The notes below the pieces were generated by a model, which did no database searches, was not told the origin of the DNA, and saw only the letters and a list, made by a program, of their open reading frames with translations. A stretch of 64,000 nt of DNA, from positions 124,001 to 188,000 of the forward strand of contig JAYEVF010000050.1 in assembly GCA_036346355.1 (NCBI GenBank), written 5' to 3'. The stretch comes from Rhipidocladum racemiflorum (lineage: Eukaryota; Streptophyta; Magnoliopsida; Poales; Poaceae). Shown here in pieces: positions 11,950 to 22,614 of this stretch; the stretch's first letter is position 1; each line of letters starts with the position of its first letter. A program made the position numbers and the translations under genes.

Positions 11950-13779
11950 ATTTCGCATGCATTTCTGTTGCATCTGGGTCGGTCGCGAAGCATTTCTCCG
12001 CGATAGGTGCCGGCGGGTACTTCACGCTGCGTGCGTATCAAAGCGATGCCGCGAAGCGAAAATGTAGGCCAAACTCCGCGCGTGGGCTTTACGTGCATTT
12101 CAGCACAATTCTGAATTCATTTCGAGTACGTCCGAGTGAGTGTGAAACATCCCTCCGCGACGGGTCGCAATGTGTACTACTGCAAGCTGCGTCCGGACGG
12201 AAACGATGCCCGAAAGGAAAATTGGTGTCAAACTCCCCGAATGGACTTCATATAGGCCCTGTCCCATTTCAACAAGCATTTCGAGCACGTCCGAGTCGAT
12301 GGGAAACATTCATGAACGACGGGTAGATGGCACTTTCAACTACACGCGTACCAAAGCGGTGCGCAAAACGAAAATTTGTTCCAATCATGCCGAATGAACT
12401 TCATATACGCTCAAGCTCATTTCGGCATGCATTTCGAGTCCATCCGAGTTGTTGTGAAACGTTTCTCCACGATGAGTACGAACGAATACTACAAGCGTCG
12501 CCCGTTCGAAAACGTTGCGCGATATGGAACCGAGTGCCGAACACACCGATTGGAATTCATATGTGCTTTAACTCATTTTGGCATGCATGTCGAATATGTC
12601 CGAGTCGGTGCCAAATATTCCACCACGACGGGTAATATAAGCCGAATACGAACGGAACCGATGCACGAAACAGAACTAAGTGCCAAACGCCCCGAAAGAA
12701 CTTATGATGTTTGCTGCCGCTTTTCATCATTTGTTTCGAATCCATTCGAGTAGGTCTGAAAAACATCATCCACGGCCAGGTCCCAGCGAATACTGTGCAG
12801 CGGCAGCCATACGAAAATGGAAATGATGCACGAAATGAAACATTGTGGCATGCAGCACACACGCCGAAAATGAAGCACGAAATGGAACATTGTGGCAACA
12901 CCTTACACGCTGCATCCTTACACGCCAAAATGAAACATTGCGGCACGAATCGAAAATGATGGACGAAATGGAGCCGGGTGCCAAGCACACCGAATGCAAT
13001 TCGTATGTGTTGTAGCTCATTTTCGCATGCATTTCGAATCCGTCCGAGTCGGCGTGAAATATTCCACAACGACGAGTTCCTAGGCTGAAAAAATTGAAAG
13101 CTATGCACGAAACGAAACTGAGTGCCAAACATCCAGAATTAACTTACGATGTTCGCTTGTGCATCTCAGCACAATTCTGCATTCAATTCGAATACGTCCG
13201 AGTGAGTGTGAAACATGCCTCCGCGACGGGTCACAAGGGGTACCGCAAGCGGCGTCCTAAAGAAAACGATGCACGTAACGAAACTGGGTCTCAAACTCCC
13301 CGAATGGGCTTCATATGTGCCCTAGCCCGTTTCGGCAAGCGTTTCGAGTACGTCCGACTAGAAGCTAAACATTCATGCACAGCGGGTCCCTAATTGTAAT
13401 GTAAACTACACGCGTACCAGAATGGTGCACAAAACACAACATTGTTCGAAACATGCCGAACGAACTTCATATACGCCCAAGCGCATTTCGGCATGCGTTT
13501 TGAATCTTCCCGGGTCGTGCGAAACATTCCTCCGCGACGAGTACTGTATGGTGCATGGATTTTCACAAGAAAACGACGCATAAGATGAAGCTGGGTGTCA
13601 ATCAACCCGAATGGACTTCATGTCTGCGGTAGCTCATTTCAGCGAGCAATTTGGGCTCATCCGAGTCGGTGCGAAACCTACACGACAAATGGTACTATAA
13701 GTCACGTTCGTGCCAGAACGAGTACGAAAAGAAAGCTTGTGGCAGACACCCTGAATAGAGTTCATGTGTGCCCAAGCTC
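11950..13779 (+). repeat. HOR unit (1830 bp)
   Basis: Complete unit. It carries the variant GGTAGATGGCAC near 12323 where others read GGTCCCTAATGGCAC, and local differences around 12775-12795. Otherwise collinear. Confidence 0.92.
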
Positions 13780-15688
13780 ATTTCGGCATGCATTTCTGTT
13801 GCATCCGGGTCGGTGCGAAGCATTTCTCCGCGATAGGTGCCGACGGGTACTTCAAGCTACGTGCGTATCAAAACGATGCACGAAACGAAAATGTAGGCCA
13901 AAATCCGCGCGTGGGCTTTACGTGCATTTCAGCACAATTCTGAATTCATTTCGAGTACGTCCGAGTGAGTGTGAAACATCCCTCCGCGACGGGTCGCAAT
14001 GTGTACTACTGCAAGCTTCGTCCGGACGGAAACGATGCCCGAGATGAAAATTGGTGTCAAACTCCCCGAATGGACTTCATATAGGCCCTGTCCCATTTCA
14101 ACAAGCATTTCGAGCACGTCCGAGTCGATGGGAAACATTCATGAACAACGGGTCCCTAATGGCACTTTCAACTACACGCGTACCAAAGCGGTGCGCAAAA
14201 CGAAAATTTGTTCCAATCATGCCGAATGAACTTCATATACGCCCAAGCTCATTTCGGCATGCATTTCGAGTCCGTCCGAGTTGTTGTGAAACGTTTCTCC
14301 ACGATGAGTACGAACGAATACTACAAGCGGCGCCCGTTCGAAAACGTTGCGCGATATGGAACCGAGTGCCGAACACACCGATTGGAATTCATATGTGCTT
14401 TAACTCATTTTGGCATGCATGTCGAATATGTCCGAGTCGGTGCCAAATATTCCACCACGACGGGTAATATAAGCCGAATACGAACGGAACCGATGCACGA
14501 AACAGAACTGAGTGCCAAACGCCCCGAAAGAACTTATGATGTTTGCTGCCGCTTTTCATCATTTGTTTCGAATCCATTCGAGTAGGTCTGAAAAACATCA
14601 TCCACGACGGGTCCCAACGGGCAATATCCCTCTTTACAATTGAGCAACACATTGGGTTTGTAAGTTTTGTAAGTATGGCCGTATCCATGGTAGTGATGTC
14701 CTCATCAACTGTGCAGCGGCAGCCATACGAAAATGGAAATGATGCACGAAATGAAACATTGTGGCAAGCAGCACACACGCCGAAAATGAAGCACGAAATG
14801 GAACATTGTGGCAACACCTTACACGCTGCATCCTTACCGCCAAAATGAAACATTGCGGCACGAATCGAAAATGATGGACGAAATGGAGCCGGGTGCCAAG
14901 CACACCGAATGCAATTCGTATGTGTTGTAGCTCATTTACGCATGCATTTCGAATCCGTCCGAGTCGGCGTGAAATATTCCACAACGATGAGTTCCTAGGC
15001 TGAAAAAATTGAAAGCTATGCACGAAACGAAACTGAGTGCCAAACACCCAGAATTAACTTACGATGTTCGCTTGTGCATCTCAGCACAATTCTGCATTCA
15101 ATTCGAATACGTCCGAGTGAGTGTGAAACATGCCTCATGACGGGTCACAAGGGTACCGCAAGCTGCGTCTAACGAAAGCGATGCACGTAACGAAACTGGG
15201 TCTCAAACTCCCAAATGGGCTTCATATGTGCCCTAGCCCGTTTCGGCAAGCGTTTGAAATCGTCCGACTAGAAGCTAAACATTCATGCACAGCGGGTCCC
15301 CAATTGTAATGTAAACTACACGCGTACCAGAATGGTGCACAAAACACAACATTGTTCGAAACATGCCGAACGAACTTCATATACGCCCAAGCGCATTTCG
15401 GCATGCGTTTTGAATCTTCTCGGGTCGTGCGAAACATTCCTCCGCGACGAGTACTGTATGGTGCATGGATTTTCACAAGAAAACGACGCATAAGATGAAG
15501 CTGGGTGTCAATCAACCCGAATGGACTTCATGTCTGCGGTAGCTCATTTCAGCGAGCAATTTGGGCTCATCCGAGTCGGTCTGAAACCTACACGACAAAT
15601 GGTACTATAAGTCACGTTCGTGCCAGAGCAGTCTGAAAAGAAAGCTTGTGGCAGACACCCTGAATAGAGTTCATGTGTGCCCAAGCTC
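13780..15688 (+). repeat. HOR unit carrying an 85-bp CRM-derived insert (1909 bp)
   Basis: Without the insert at 14624-14708 the unit is about 1824 bp and collinear with the others. A second cluster of small differences lies at about 15137-15260 (CTCATGACGG for CTCCGCGACGG; GTTTGAAATCG for GTTTCGAGTACG). Confidence 0.92.
14624..14708 (-). mobile_element. 85-bp filler made of CRM pol and LTR-terminal pieces
   Basis: M6 normally reads GGGCACTGTGCAGCGG; here GGGCA and CTGTGCAGCGG are separated by 85 bp. The left part (CCCTCTTTACAATTGAGCAA onward) matches CRM pol between RNase H and integrase, as at 55321 and 61491. The right part ends GTATCCATGGTAGTGATGTC and CTCATCA, the terminal bases of a CRM LTR, as at 54110-54141. 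TTGTAAG is locally duplicated at the join. Both pieces are in minus-strand sense, but they are kilobases apart in a full element and the plus-strand order is reversed. A target-site duplication is not evident. Best read as filler from break repair or template switching. Confidence 0.85.
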
Positions 15689-17203
15689 ATTTCGGCATGC
15701 ATTTCTGTTGCATCCGGGTCGGTGCGAAGCATTTCTCCGCGATAGGTGCCGACGGGTACTTCAAGCTGCGTGCGTATCAAAACGATGCACGAAATGAAAA
15801 TGTAGGCCAAACTCCGCGCGTGGGCTTTACGTGCATTTCAGCACAATTCTGAATTCATTTCGAGTACGTCCGAGTGAGTGTGAAACATCCCTCCGCGACG
15901 GGTCGCAATGTGTACTACTGCAAGCTGCGTCCGGACGGAAACGATGCCCGAAAGGAAAATTGGTGTCAAACTCCCCGAATGGACTTCATATAAGCCCTGT
16001 CCCATTTCAACTAGCATTTCGAGCACGTCCGAGTCGATGGGAAACATTCATGAACGACGGGTCCCTAATGGCACTTTCAACTACACGCGTACCAAAGCGG
16101 TGCGCAAAACGAAAATTTGTTCCAATCATGCCGAATGAACTTCATATACGCCCAAGCTAATTTCGGCATGCATTTCGAGTCCGTCCGAGTTGTTGTGAAA
16201 CGTTTCTCCACGATGAGTCTGACGAATACTACAAGCGGCGCCCGTTCGAAAGCGTTGCGCGATATGGAACCGAGTGCGAACACACCGATTGGAATTCATA
16301 TGTGCTTTAACTCATTTTGGCATGCATGTCGAATATGTCCGAAGTCGGTGCCAAATATTCCACCACGACGGGTAATATAAGCCGAATCTGACGGAACCGA
16401 TGCACGAAACAGAACTGAGTGCCAAACGCCCCGAAAGAACTTATGATGTTTGCTGCCGCTTTTCATCATTTGTTTCGAATCCATTCGAGTAGGTCTGAAA
16501 AACATCATCCACAACGGGTCCCAACGGGCACTGTGCAGCGGCAGCCATACGAAAATGGAAATGATGCACGAAATGAAACATTGTGGCAAGCAGCACACAC
16601 GCCGAAAATGAAGCACGAAATGGAACATTGTGGCAACACCTTACACGCTGCATCCTTACACGCCAAAATAAAACATTGCGGCACGAATCGAAAATGATGG
16701 ACGAAATGGAGCCGGGTGCCAAGCACACCGAATGCAATTCGTATGTGTTGTAGCTCATTTATGCATGCATTTCGAATCCGTCCGAGTCGGCGTGAAATAT
16801 TCCACAACGACGAGTTCCTAGGCTGAAAAAATTGAAAGCTATGCACGAAACGAAACTGAGTGCCAAACACCCAGAATTAACTTACGATGTTCGCTTGTGC
16901 ATCTCAGCACAATTCTGCATTCAATTCGAATACGTCCGAGTGAGTGTGAAACATGCTTCCGCGACGGGTCACAAGGGGTACCGCAAGCGGCGTCCTAAAG
17001 AAAATGATGCACGTAACGAAACTGGGTCTCAAACTCCCCGAATGGGCTTCATATGTGCCCTAGCCCGTTTCGGCAAGCGTTTCGAATACGTCCGACTAGA
17101 AGCTAAACATTCATGCACAGCGGGTCCCTAATTGTAATGTAAACTACACGCGTACCGGAATGGTGCACAAAACACAACATTGTTCGAAACATGCCGAATG
17201 AAC
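15689..17203 (+). repeat. Truncated HOR unit, M1 to M9
   Basis: Collinear from M1 to near the end of M9 (ATGCCGAATGAACTT), then jumps into M3 of another unit at about 17204. It includes the variant GAGTCTGACGAAT near 16216 and GAATCTGACGG near 16386. Confidence 0.88.
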
Positions 17204-18143
17204 TTTCGAGCACGTCCGAGTCGATGGGAAACATTCATGAACGACAGGTCCCTAATGGCACTTTCAACTACACGCGTACCAAAGCGGTGCGCAAAACGAA
17301 AATTTTTTCCAATCATGCCGAATGAACTTCATATACGCCCCAAGCTCATTTCGGCATGCATTTCGAGTCCGTCCGAGTTGTTGTGAAACGTTTCTCCACG
17401 ATGAGTACGAACGAATACTACAAGCGGCGCCCGTTCGAAAACGTTGCGCGATATGGAACCGAGTGCCGAACACACCGATTGGAATTCATATGTGCTTTAA
17501 CTCATTTTGGCATGCATGTCGAATATGTCCGAGTCGGTGCCAAATATTCCACCACGACGGGTAATATAAGCCGAATACGAACGGAACCGATGCACGAAAA
17601 CAGAACTGAGTGCCAAACGCCCCGAAAGAACTTATGATGTTTGCTGCCGCTTTTCATCATTTGTTTCGAATCCATTCGAGTAGGTCTGAAAAACATCATC
17701 CACGACGGGTCCCAACGGGCACTGTGCAGCGGCAGCCATACGAAAATGGAAATGATGCACGAAATGAAACATTGTGGCAAGCAGCACACACGCCAAAAAT
17801 GAAGCACGAAATGGAACATTGTGGCAACACCTTACACGCTGCATCCTTACACGCCAAAATGAAACATTGCGGCACGAATCGAAAATGATGGACGAAATGG
17901 AGCCGGGTGCCAAGCACACCGAATGCAATTCGTATGTGTTGTAGCTCATTTACGCATGCAATTCGAATCCGTCCGAGTCGGCGTGAAATATTCCACAACG
18001 ACGAGTTCCTAGGCTGAAAAAATTGAAAGCTATGCACGAAGCGAAACTGAGTGCCAAGCACCCAGAATTAACTTACGATGTTCGCTTGTGCATCTCAGCA
18101 CAATTCTGCATTCAATTCGAATACGTCCGAGTGAGTGTGAAAC
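17204..18143 (+). repeat. Rearranged partial HOR, M3 to M8
   Basis: It begins inside M3 (TCGAGCACGTCCGAGTCGAT) immediately after M9 sequence, then runs M4, M5, M6 and M7 and ends inside M8 at the CRM-B LTR. The M9-to-M3 join shares only ACTT/TTC, typical of an unequal or illegitimate exchange between similar monomers. Confidence 0.85.
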
Positions 18144-18984
18144 TGATAGGACTTGAGTGCCCGATCTTTCGGTGGAGGGATAACTATCGATTGGCGTTGG
18201 AGAAGACTCTCACGATCCGACTACGCACGAACAAGTCGATGGCGCCTTAGCAATCGCTGAACCTACTCCGCGTGGTTATTGATCCTGCTAGGTAGCCGAG
18301 ATCAACCTGAACACGAAGTTCAATTCTTGTTGGTAATCGAAGAACAAACAAGAACAAGTAAAAACAATCTGAAGTATGAGAGAAAGTGGAGACGAATTGA
18401 GATTCTATTAAAGTCTTCACAAGGTGGCTATCTAGCACAACTTGAAGAAGAAAGTTTGCACACGGCTAAACTCAATCAACAAAATCTGAGTTCTAAGGGA
18501 GGGACGACAGGGGTATATAAAGGGGAGAAGGGGAGGCGCCCATATGGCAGCCAAGGGGGAGGGCGCACATGCAGCCCAAAACAGGAGGAAAATCCGCCCT
18601 CTTTTCCTTCTTAACAAAGCTTCCTAAAATACAAAAGGAAAGAAATAAAAGAGAATTTCATGGCGCCTTGATCTGATTTCGGTCCTTCAAAAGGAAAGGA
18701 AACTCTTTCCTCCTTTCCTTCTTGGTAGTATTTCGCATGTGCTTGTTTTCCTCTTTGACTTTGTCTTCGAATCCTGCGCACATGATGACCGAGCTTGATC
18801 TTCTCCTTGGTTTCTAAGAACAATAAAATCATCACAAGAATTAACTAGCAATCCATTCTGTGAATTAGTTGTATACAAACTTAGAAGCGAGTTGACCTGA
18901 TAATTGAGCTGGCGTGCTTTGGCACGAGTAATTGGTCCTTGCACAGATGGCTCATTTGTGTTCATGGAAGAGATGTCCTCATCA
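18144..18984 (-). repeat. CRM-B 3' LTR
   Basis: The plus strand starts TGATAGGACTTGAGTGCCCG and ends GATGTCCTCATCA. 841 bp, paired with 24940-25780 at a constant 6796-bp offset. The conserved GCGCCTTAGCAATCGC block is near 18242. The minus-strand frame at its 5' edge encodes DEDISSMNTNEP...GPITRAKARQLNYQ, the CR-like integrase tail. A TATA-like element is at about 18512-18521. Confidence 0.93.
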
Positions 18985-19870
18985 TGCTCCCTTCTTGCAT
19001 TTGAGTCGCCCTCGACTCAAGCTCATCGTCTTCTCCCAAGTATGGTTTCAAATCGGCAATGTTGAATGTGGGACTAACCCCAAAATCTGCAGGCAATTCA
19101 AGCTTATATGCATTATCATTTATCTTTGCCAAAACTTTGAAAGGACCATCAGCTCGCGGCATCAACTTAGATTTTCTTAATTCAGGGAATCGATCTTTAC
19201 GCAAATGCAACCAAACTAAATCCCCAGGTTCAAAAGTTACATGCTTCCTTCCCTTACTACCAGCAAGTTTATATTTAGCATTCATGCGTTCTATGTTTTC
19301 TTTAGTTGTCTCATGCATTTTCATAATTAAATCAGCACGTTGTTTAGCATCAAAATTCAATTTTTGAACATGGAAGAGGTAATAAATCAATAGGAGCACG
19401 AGGACAAAACCATATACAATCTCAAAAGGGCACAACTTAGTAGTAGAATGCAGTGAACGATTATAAGCAAATTCAATATGAGGTAAGCATTCTTCCCACA
19501 ACTTTATGTTCTTTTTCAAAATAGCCCTAAGCATGGTAGATAAAGATCGATTGACAACTTCAGTTTGTCCATCAGTTTGGGGATGACAAGTAGTAGAAAA
19601 TAACAGCTTAGTCCCTAATTTAGCCCACAATGTTCGCCAAAAATGACTCAGGAATTTAGTATCGCGATCTGAAACTATTGTGTTAGGCATACCATGTAAG
19701 CGCACAATTTCACGAAAGAACAAGTCGGCCACATTGGTAGCATCATCAGTTTTATGACATGGAATAAAATGCGCCATCTTAGAAAATCTATCCACCACAA
19801 CAAAAATGCTATCCCTCCCTTCTTTGTTCGAGGTAGACCTAAAACAAAGTCCATCGAAATATCCTCCCAA
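18962..19870 (-). pseudogene. CRM-B integrase core and C-terminal domain fragment (302 aa)
   Basis: Integrase inserts the cDNA into chromatin. Visible parts are the core with IVSDRDTKF (second catalytic Asp) and TDGQTEVVNRS (catalytic Glu), then the GPY/F-like C-terminal region (KHVTFEPGDLVWLHLRKDRF, then ADGPFKVLAKINDNAYKLEL). The first catalytic Asp region is in another frame: a shift near 19810, where AAGGGAGGG replaces AAGGGGAGGG of intact copies. The end MQEGSMMRTSLP shows the shift at the polypurine tract. Only the combined frames would span the domain, so this is a remnant. Confidence 0.85.
18985..18999 (-). other. CRM-B polypurine tract
   Basis: The minus strand reads GCAAGAAGGGAGCA immediately before the LTR start TGATGAGG. 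It primes plus-strand DNA synthesis. The G run is three bases here and four in CRM-C and the older LTR-A stub. The missing base puts the LTR-encoded tail out of frame with integrase. Confidence 0.85.
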
Positions 19871-20078
19871 GGCATGCTAGGAACAGGAAGAGGCATGTAT
19901 AAACCATGTGGATTGAGGCGTGACTTAGCTTGTTGGCATGTGGTGCAGCGGCGACAAATCGTTCCACGTCCCTTCTCATTTTCGGCCAAAAGAAATGGTT
20001 AGCAAGAATATCCTCCGTCTTTTTCACTCCAAAGTGTCCCATGAGACCACCTCCATGCGCCTCCTGCAGTAGCAACAA
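19839..20078 (-). pseudogene. CRM-B integrase zinc-binding domain, frameshifted
   Basis: It contains EAHGGGLMGHFGVKKTEDIL, giving the two His of the HHCC finger. The Cys pair is then lost because the frame shifts at VERFVAAAPH; CRM-A and unit 1 of the CRM-C array read FIARCSTCQKAKS here. One base is missing from a CGCTCGCTGC-like motif, the same loss seen independently in two CRM-C copies. Confidence 0.75.
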
Positions 20079-20087
20079 GCGACGGAA

Positions 20088-20602
20088 CTAAGCGGGAATG
20101 CATAGTTTGTTAGCTCTAAACAAAAAGCCATTTTGGAGGACAAACTTATTCCAAACTCTTCCTTCTGTACATTTGAGCAAAACAACATGAAAATCAGCAT
20201 CATGTTCATATTGATTCTTAATTGTCTCTAATCCAAAAATTTTGAAGTCAAGTTGTGTAAGCATGGTATATCGTCGAGACAAAGCATCAGCAATAATATT
20301 GTCTTTACCGTTCTTGTGTTTGATAACATAGGGAAAAGACTCTATGAATTCAACCCATTTGGCATGACGACGATTCAATTTTGCTTGACTTGAATATGCT
20401 TTAAGGATTCGTGATCAGAATGTATGACAAATTCTTTGGGCCATAAATAATGTTGCCAAGTTTCTAAAGTTCGAACTAGAGCATATAATTCCTTGTCATA
20501 AGTAGAATAGTTCAAACTAGGCCCACTCAACTTCTCACTAAAATAAGCAATTGGTTTTATCTTGTAACAGCACACCACCCAACCCAATTCCACTAGCATC
20601 AC
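20088..20602 (-). pseudogene. CRM-B RNase H region, two frames
   Basis: Two overlapping minus-strand frames (20602-20375 and 20378-20088) cover the connection domain and RNase H: AYFSEKLSGPSLNYSTYDKE, HSDHESLKHI, then GKDNIIADALSRRY. RNase H removes the RNA strand during reverse transcription. A small loss near 20380-20390 (KHIQVKQN where others read KHIRSQAKLN) breaks the frame. The first catalytic Asp segment, near 20600, is also disturbed. Confidence 0.8.
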
Positions 20603-20766
20603 ATTCTAGTTCAAAGGTCTTAGAAAAATCAGGAGTTGGAGAAGTGGGGCATGTGTCAACTTATCTTTTAAATGCTGGAAGGCGTGCTCCTGTGCATCTC
20701 TCCAATCAAATTGTACACCCTTCTTAGTGAGCTCATTCAATGGTGCGGCAATGGTGCTGAAATCCT

Positions 20767-21546
20767 TCACGAAGCAGCGGTAGAATCCGCAAGTCCTAAA
20801 AAGCTCCGCACCTGTGTGACCGTTTTAGGAGTCGGCCAACTCTGTATTGCTACCACCTTGGCTTGATCAACTTCAATGCCCTGCGGAGTAACAACATAGC
20901 CAAGAAAAGAGACTCGATCCGTGCAAAAGGTGCACTTCTCAAGATTACCAAATAAACGTGCATCACGTAAAGCATTTAAAACAGCACGTAAGTGATCAAG
21001 ATGCGGCTCCAAAGATGTACTGTAGATTAGAATATCATCAAAGTAAACTACCACAAAGCGGCCAATGAAAGCTCTCAAAACCTCATTCATTAATCTCATG
21101 AAAGTGCTAGGTGCATTAGTTAAACCAAACGGCATGACTAACCACTCATATAGACCGAACTTAGTTTTAAAGGCTGTTTTCCATTCATCTCCGAGCTTCA
21201 TGCGAATTTGATGATATCCACTACGTAAATCAATTTTAGAGAAAACAGTAGAGCCACTCAACTCATCAAGCATATCATCTAATCGAGGAATAGGATGGCG
21301 ATATCTAATGGTGATATTATTAATAGCTCTACAGTCAACACACATGCGCCATGAGCCATCTTTCTTTGGAACTAAAAGGATTGGAACAGCACAAGGGCTA
21401 AGAGACTCACGTACGTATCCTTTGTCAAGCAGATCTTGAACTTGGCGTTGTATTTCTTTAGTCTCTTCCGGGTTTGTGCGGTATGGCGCACGATTGGGTA
21501 GCGAGGCGCCGGGAATGAGGTCAATTTGGTGCTCAATGCCTCGCAT
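20767..21546 (-). pseudogene. CRM-B reverse transcriptase (259-aa fragment)
   Basis: RNA-dependent DNA polymerase domain. Catalytic Asp in SKIDLRSGYHQ at about residue 106 and the YFDD box at about 168-171, flanked by MPFGLTNAPSTF and DILIYS. The sequence is typical of plant Ty3/gypsy chromoviruses and, in wording, of the CRM clade. The frame opens at the MRGIEHQIDL segment only because a base is missing just upstream near 21558 (GCAGCCCAGTGG against GCAGCCCCGGTGG at 5301). The thumb/connection end runs into a shift near 20780. Confidence 0.9.
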
Positions 21547-22237
21547 TGGTGGCAGCCCAGTGGTACCTCGTTGGGAAACACATCCATGTACTCCTGTAAA
21601 AGATTAGTGACAGCAGGAGGCAAAAGAGAAGGTAGATCTTCACATGAAAATAGAGCCTCTTTGCAAATGAGAGCGTAACAAAGAGAATCACTAGCATGTA
21701 ATTCATTCAAATCAGATTTGGTAGCTAGGAAACATGCACCCTTCAATTGAATCTCATTTGGTTTGTCATGAACAGATTTAGCATTTTTCTCAAGGTGCTG
21801 TTTTTGATCATGTACCACAATCTGATTTTCACTTTTGTTGTTGTTTAGATTCTTCTCTCTATTAGCTCTATCAATCTCATCTTTGAAAATAGCATCGGAG
21901 ACATGGGATGTAAGACAATTTTCTTATCTTGGTGCACAAAAGAGTATTGATTAGTTCTACCATGATGTACACAATTTTTATCATATTGCCATGGTCTACC
22001 TAACAGCATGGAACAAGCTTGCATAGGTACAACATCGCAATCAACATAATCATGATAAGAACCTAAAATAAAATGCACTCTTACCAAGCGGGTTACCTTT
22101 AGTTTGCCGCTGTTTGTGAACCATTGGATGTGGTAAGGTTGAGGATGTGGTCTAGTGGAGAGTGCAAGCTTTTCAACCATGTCCACGCTTAGCGAGGTTG
22201 TTGCAACTCCCACCGTCAATGATGATCCGAATGGCAC
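21372..22237 (-). pseudogene. CRM-B protease-RT linker, two frames
   Basis: Minus-strand frames 22237-21845 and 21818-21372 contain MVEKLALSTRPHPQPYHIQW, MQACSMLLGRPWQYDKNC and the Lys/Asn-rich linker before RT. They are nearly identical to 5068-5944. In that copy the same stretch is open, whereas here one G is missing near 21896 (CATCGGAGAC against CATCGGGAGAC) and another change lies near 21558. Confidence 0.8.
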
Positions 22238-22466
22238 GCTCCTTCACGGCGCCTTTGATATGAAACAAGTTGTGGCGCTGATTTTGGTCGCCACTGGAAA
22301 TCTGAGCGCTAAGGACTCGTTGGGAGACGATACTTAGAAATTTGTTGGCGTCACCAGCGCTAATGTGCTCTTCTTGAAGCGCGGAGTTGGTGTCATTTTC
22401 TGCATCGTTAGCAATCAAAGCATATGTTTCTTCATCAAGATCACTAAGCGGAGTCATACTCACCAT
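22173..22466 (-). pseudogene. CRM-B protease region
   Basis: The aspartic protease active-site segment reads IRIIIDGGSCNNLA, where most retroelement proteases have D-S/T-G. All CRM copies in the window share the DGGS form, so it is a clade feature, not a defect. Upstream are the acidic DLDEETYALIAND spacer and the QRVLSAQI segment. The protease cleaves the Gag-Pol precursor. Confidence 0.75.
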
Positions 22467-22614
22467 CTTCGCGAACTATGAGCACCACGAGTATTTGGAC
22501 AATCCCGCATGATATGACCAAAACCTTTGCATCGGTGGCACTGAATATCTTTGGTGCGCCCCGTGGAAGCAATGGATGACGACGAACTGTTTGTAGGAGC
22601 TTGAGTGGTTCGTG

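Larger units (their letters stand above)
5945..18143 (+). repeat. Satellite array, forward block 2
   Basis: The HOR resumes in M8 (GAACGAAAACGATGCACG) after the CRM composite and continues to 18143, where CRM-B starts inside M8 (...GTGTGAAAC). About 385 bp of HOR between the left stop (M6) and right restart (M8) are missing, so the composite is not a simple insertion. Unit lengths measured between M1 starts are 1825, 1831, 1826, 1830 and 1909 bp; the last contains an 85-bp insert. The final unit is rearranged. Confidence 0.95.

Noticed and set aside
1..18143. CRISPR-like array from regularly spaced repeats
   Set aside because: Repeat units are about 153 bp without unique spacers, no cas genes are present, and the context is a plant retrotransposon-rich satellite.
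22155..22337. Antisense frames across the CRM pol and gag regions (many on the opposite strand)
   Set aside because: Mirror frames of real Gag-Pol coding sequence with no domain of their own.
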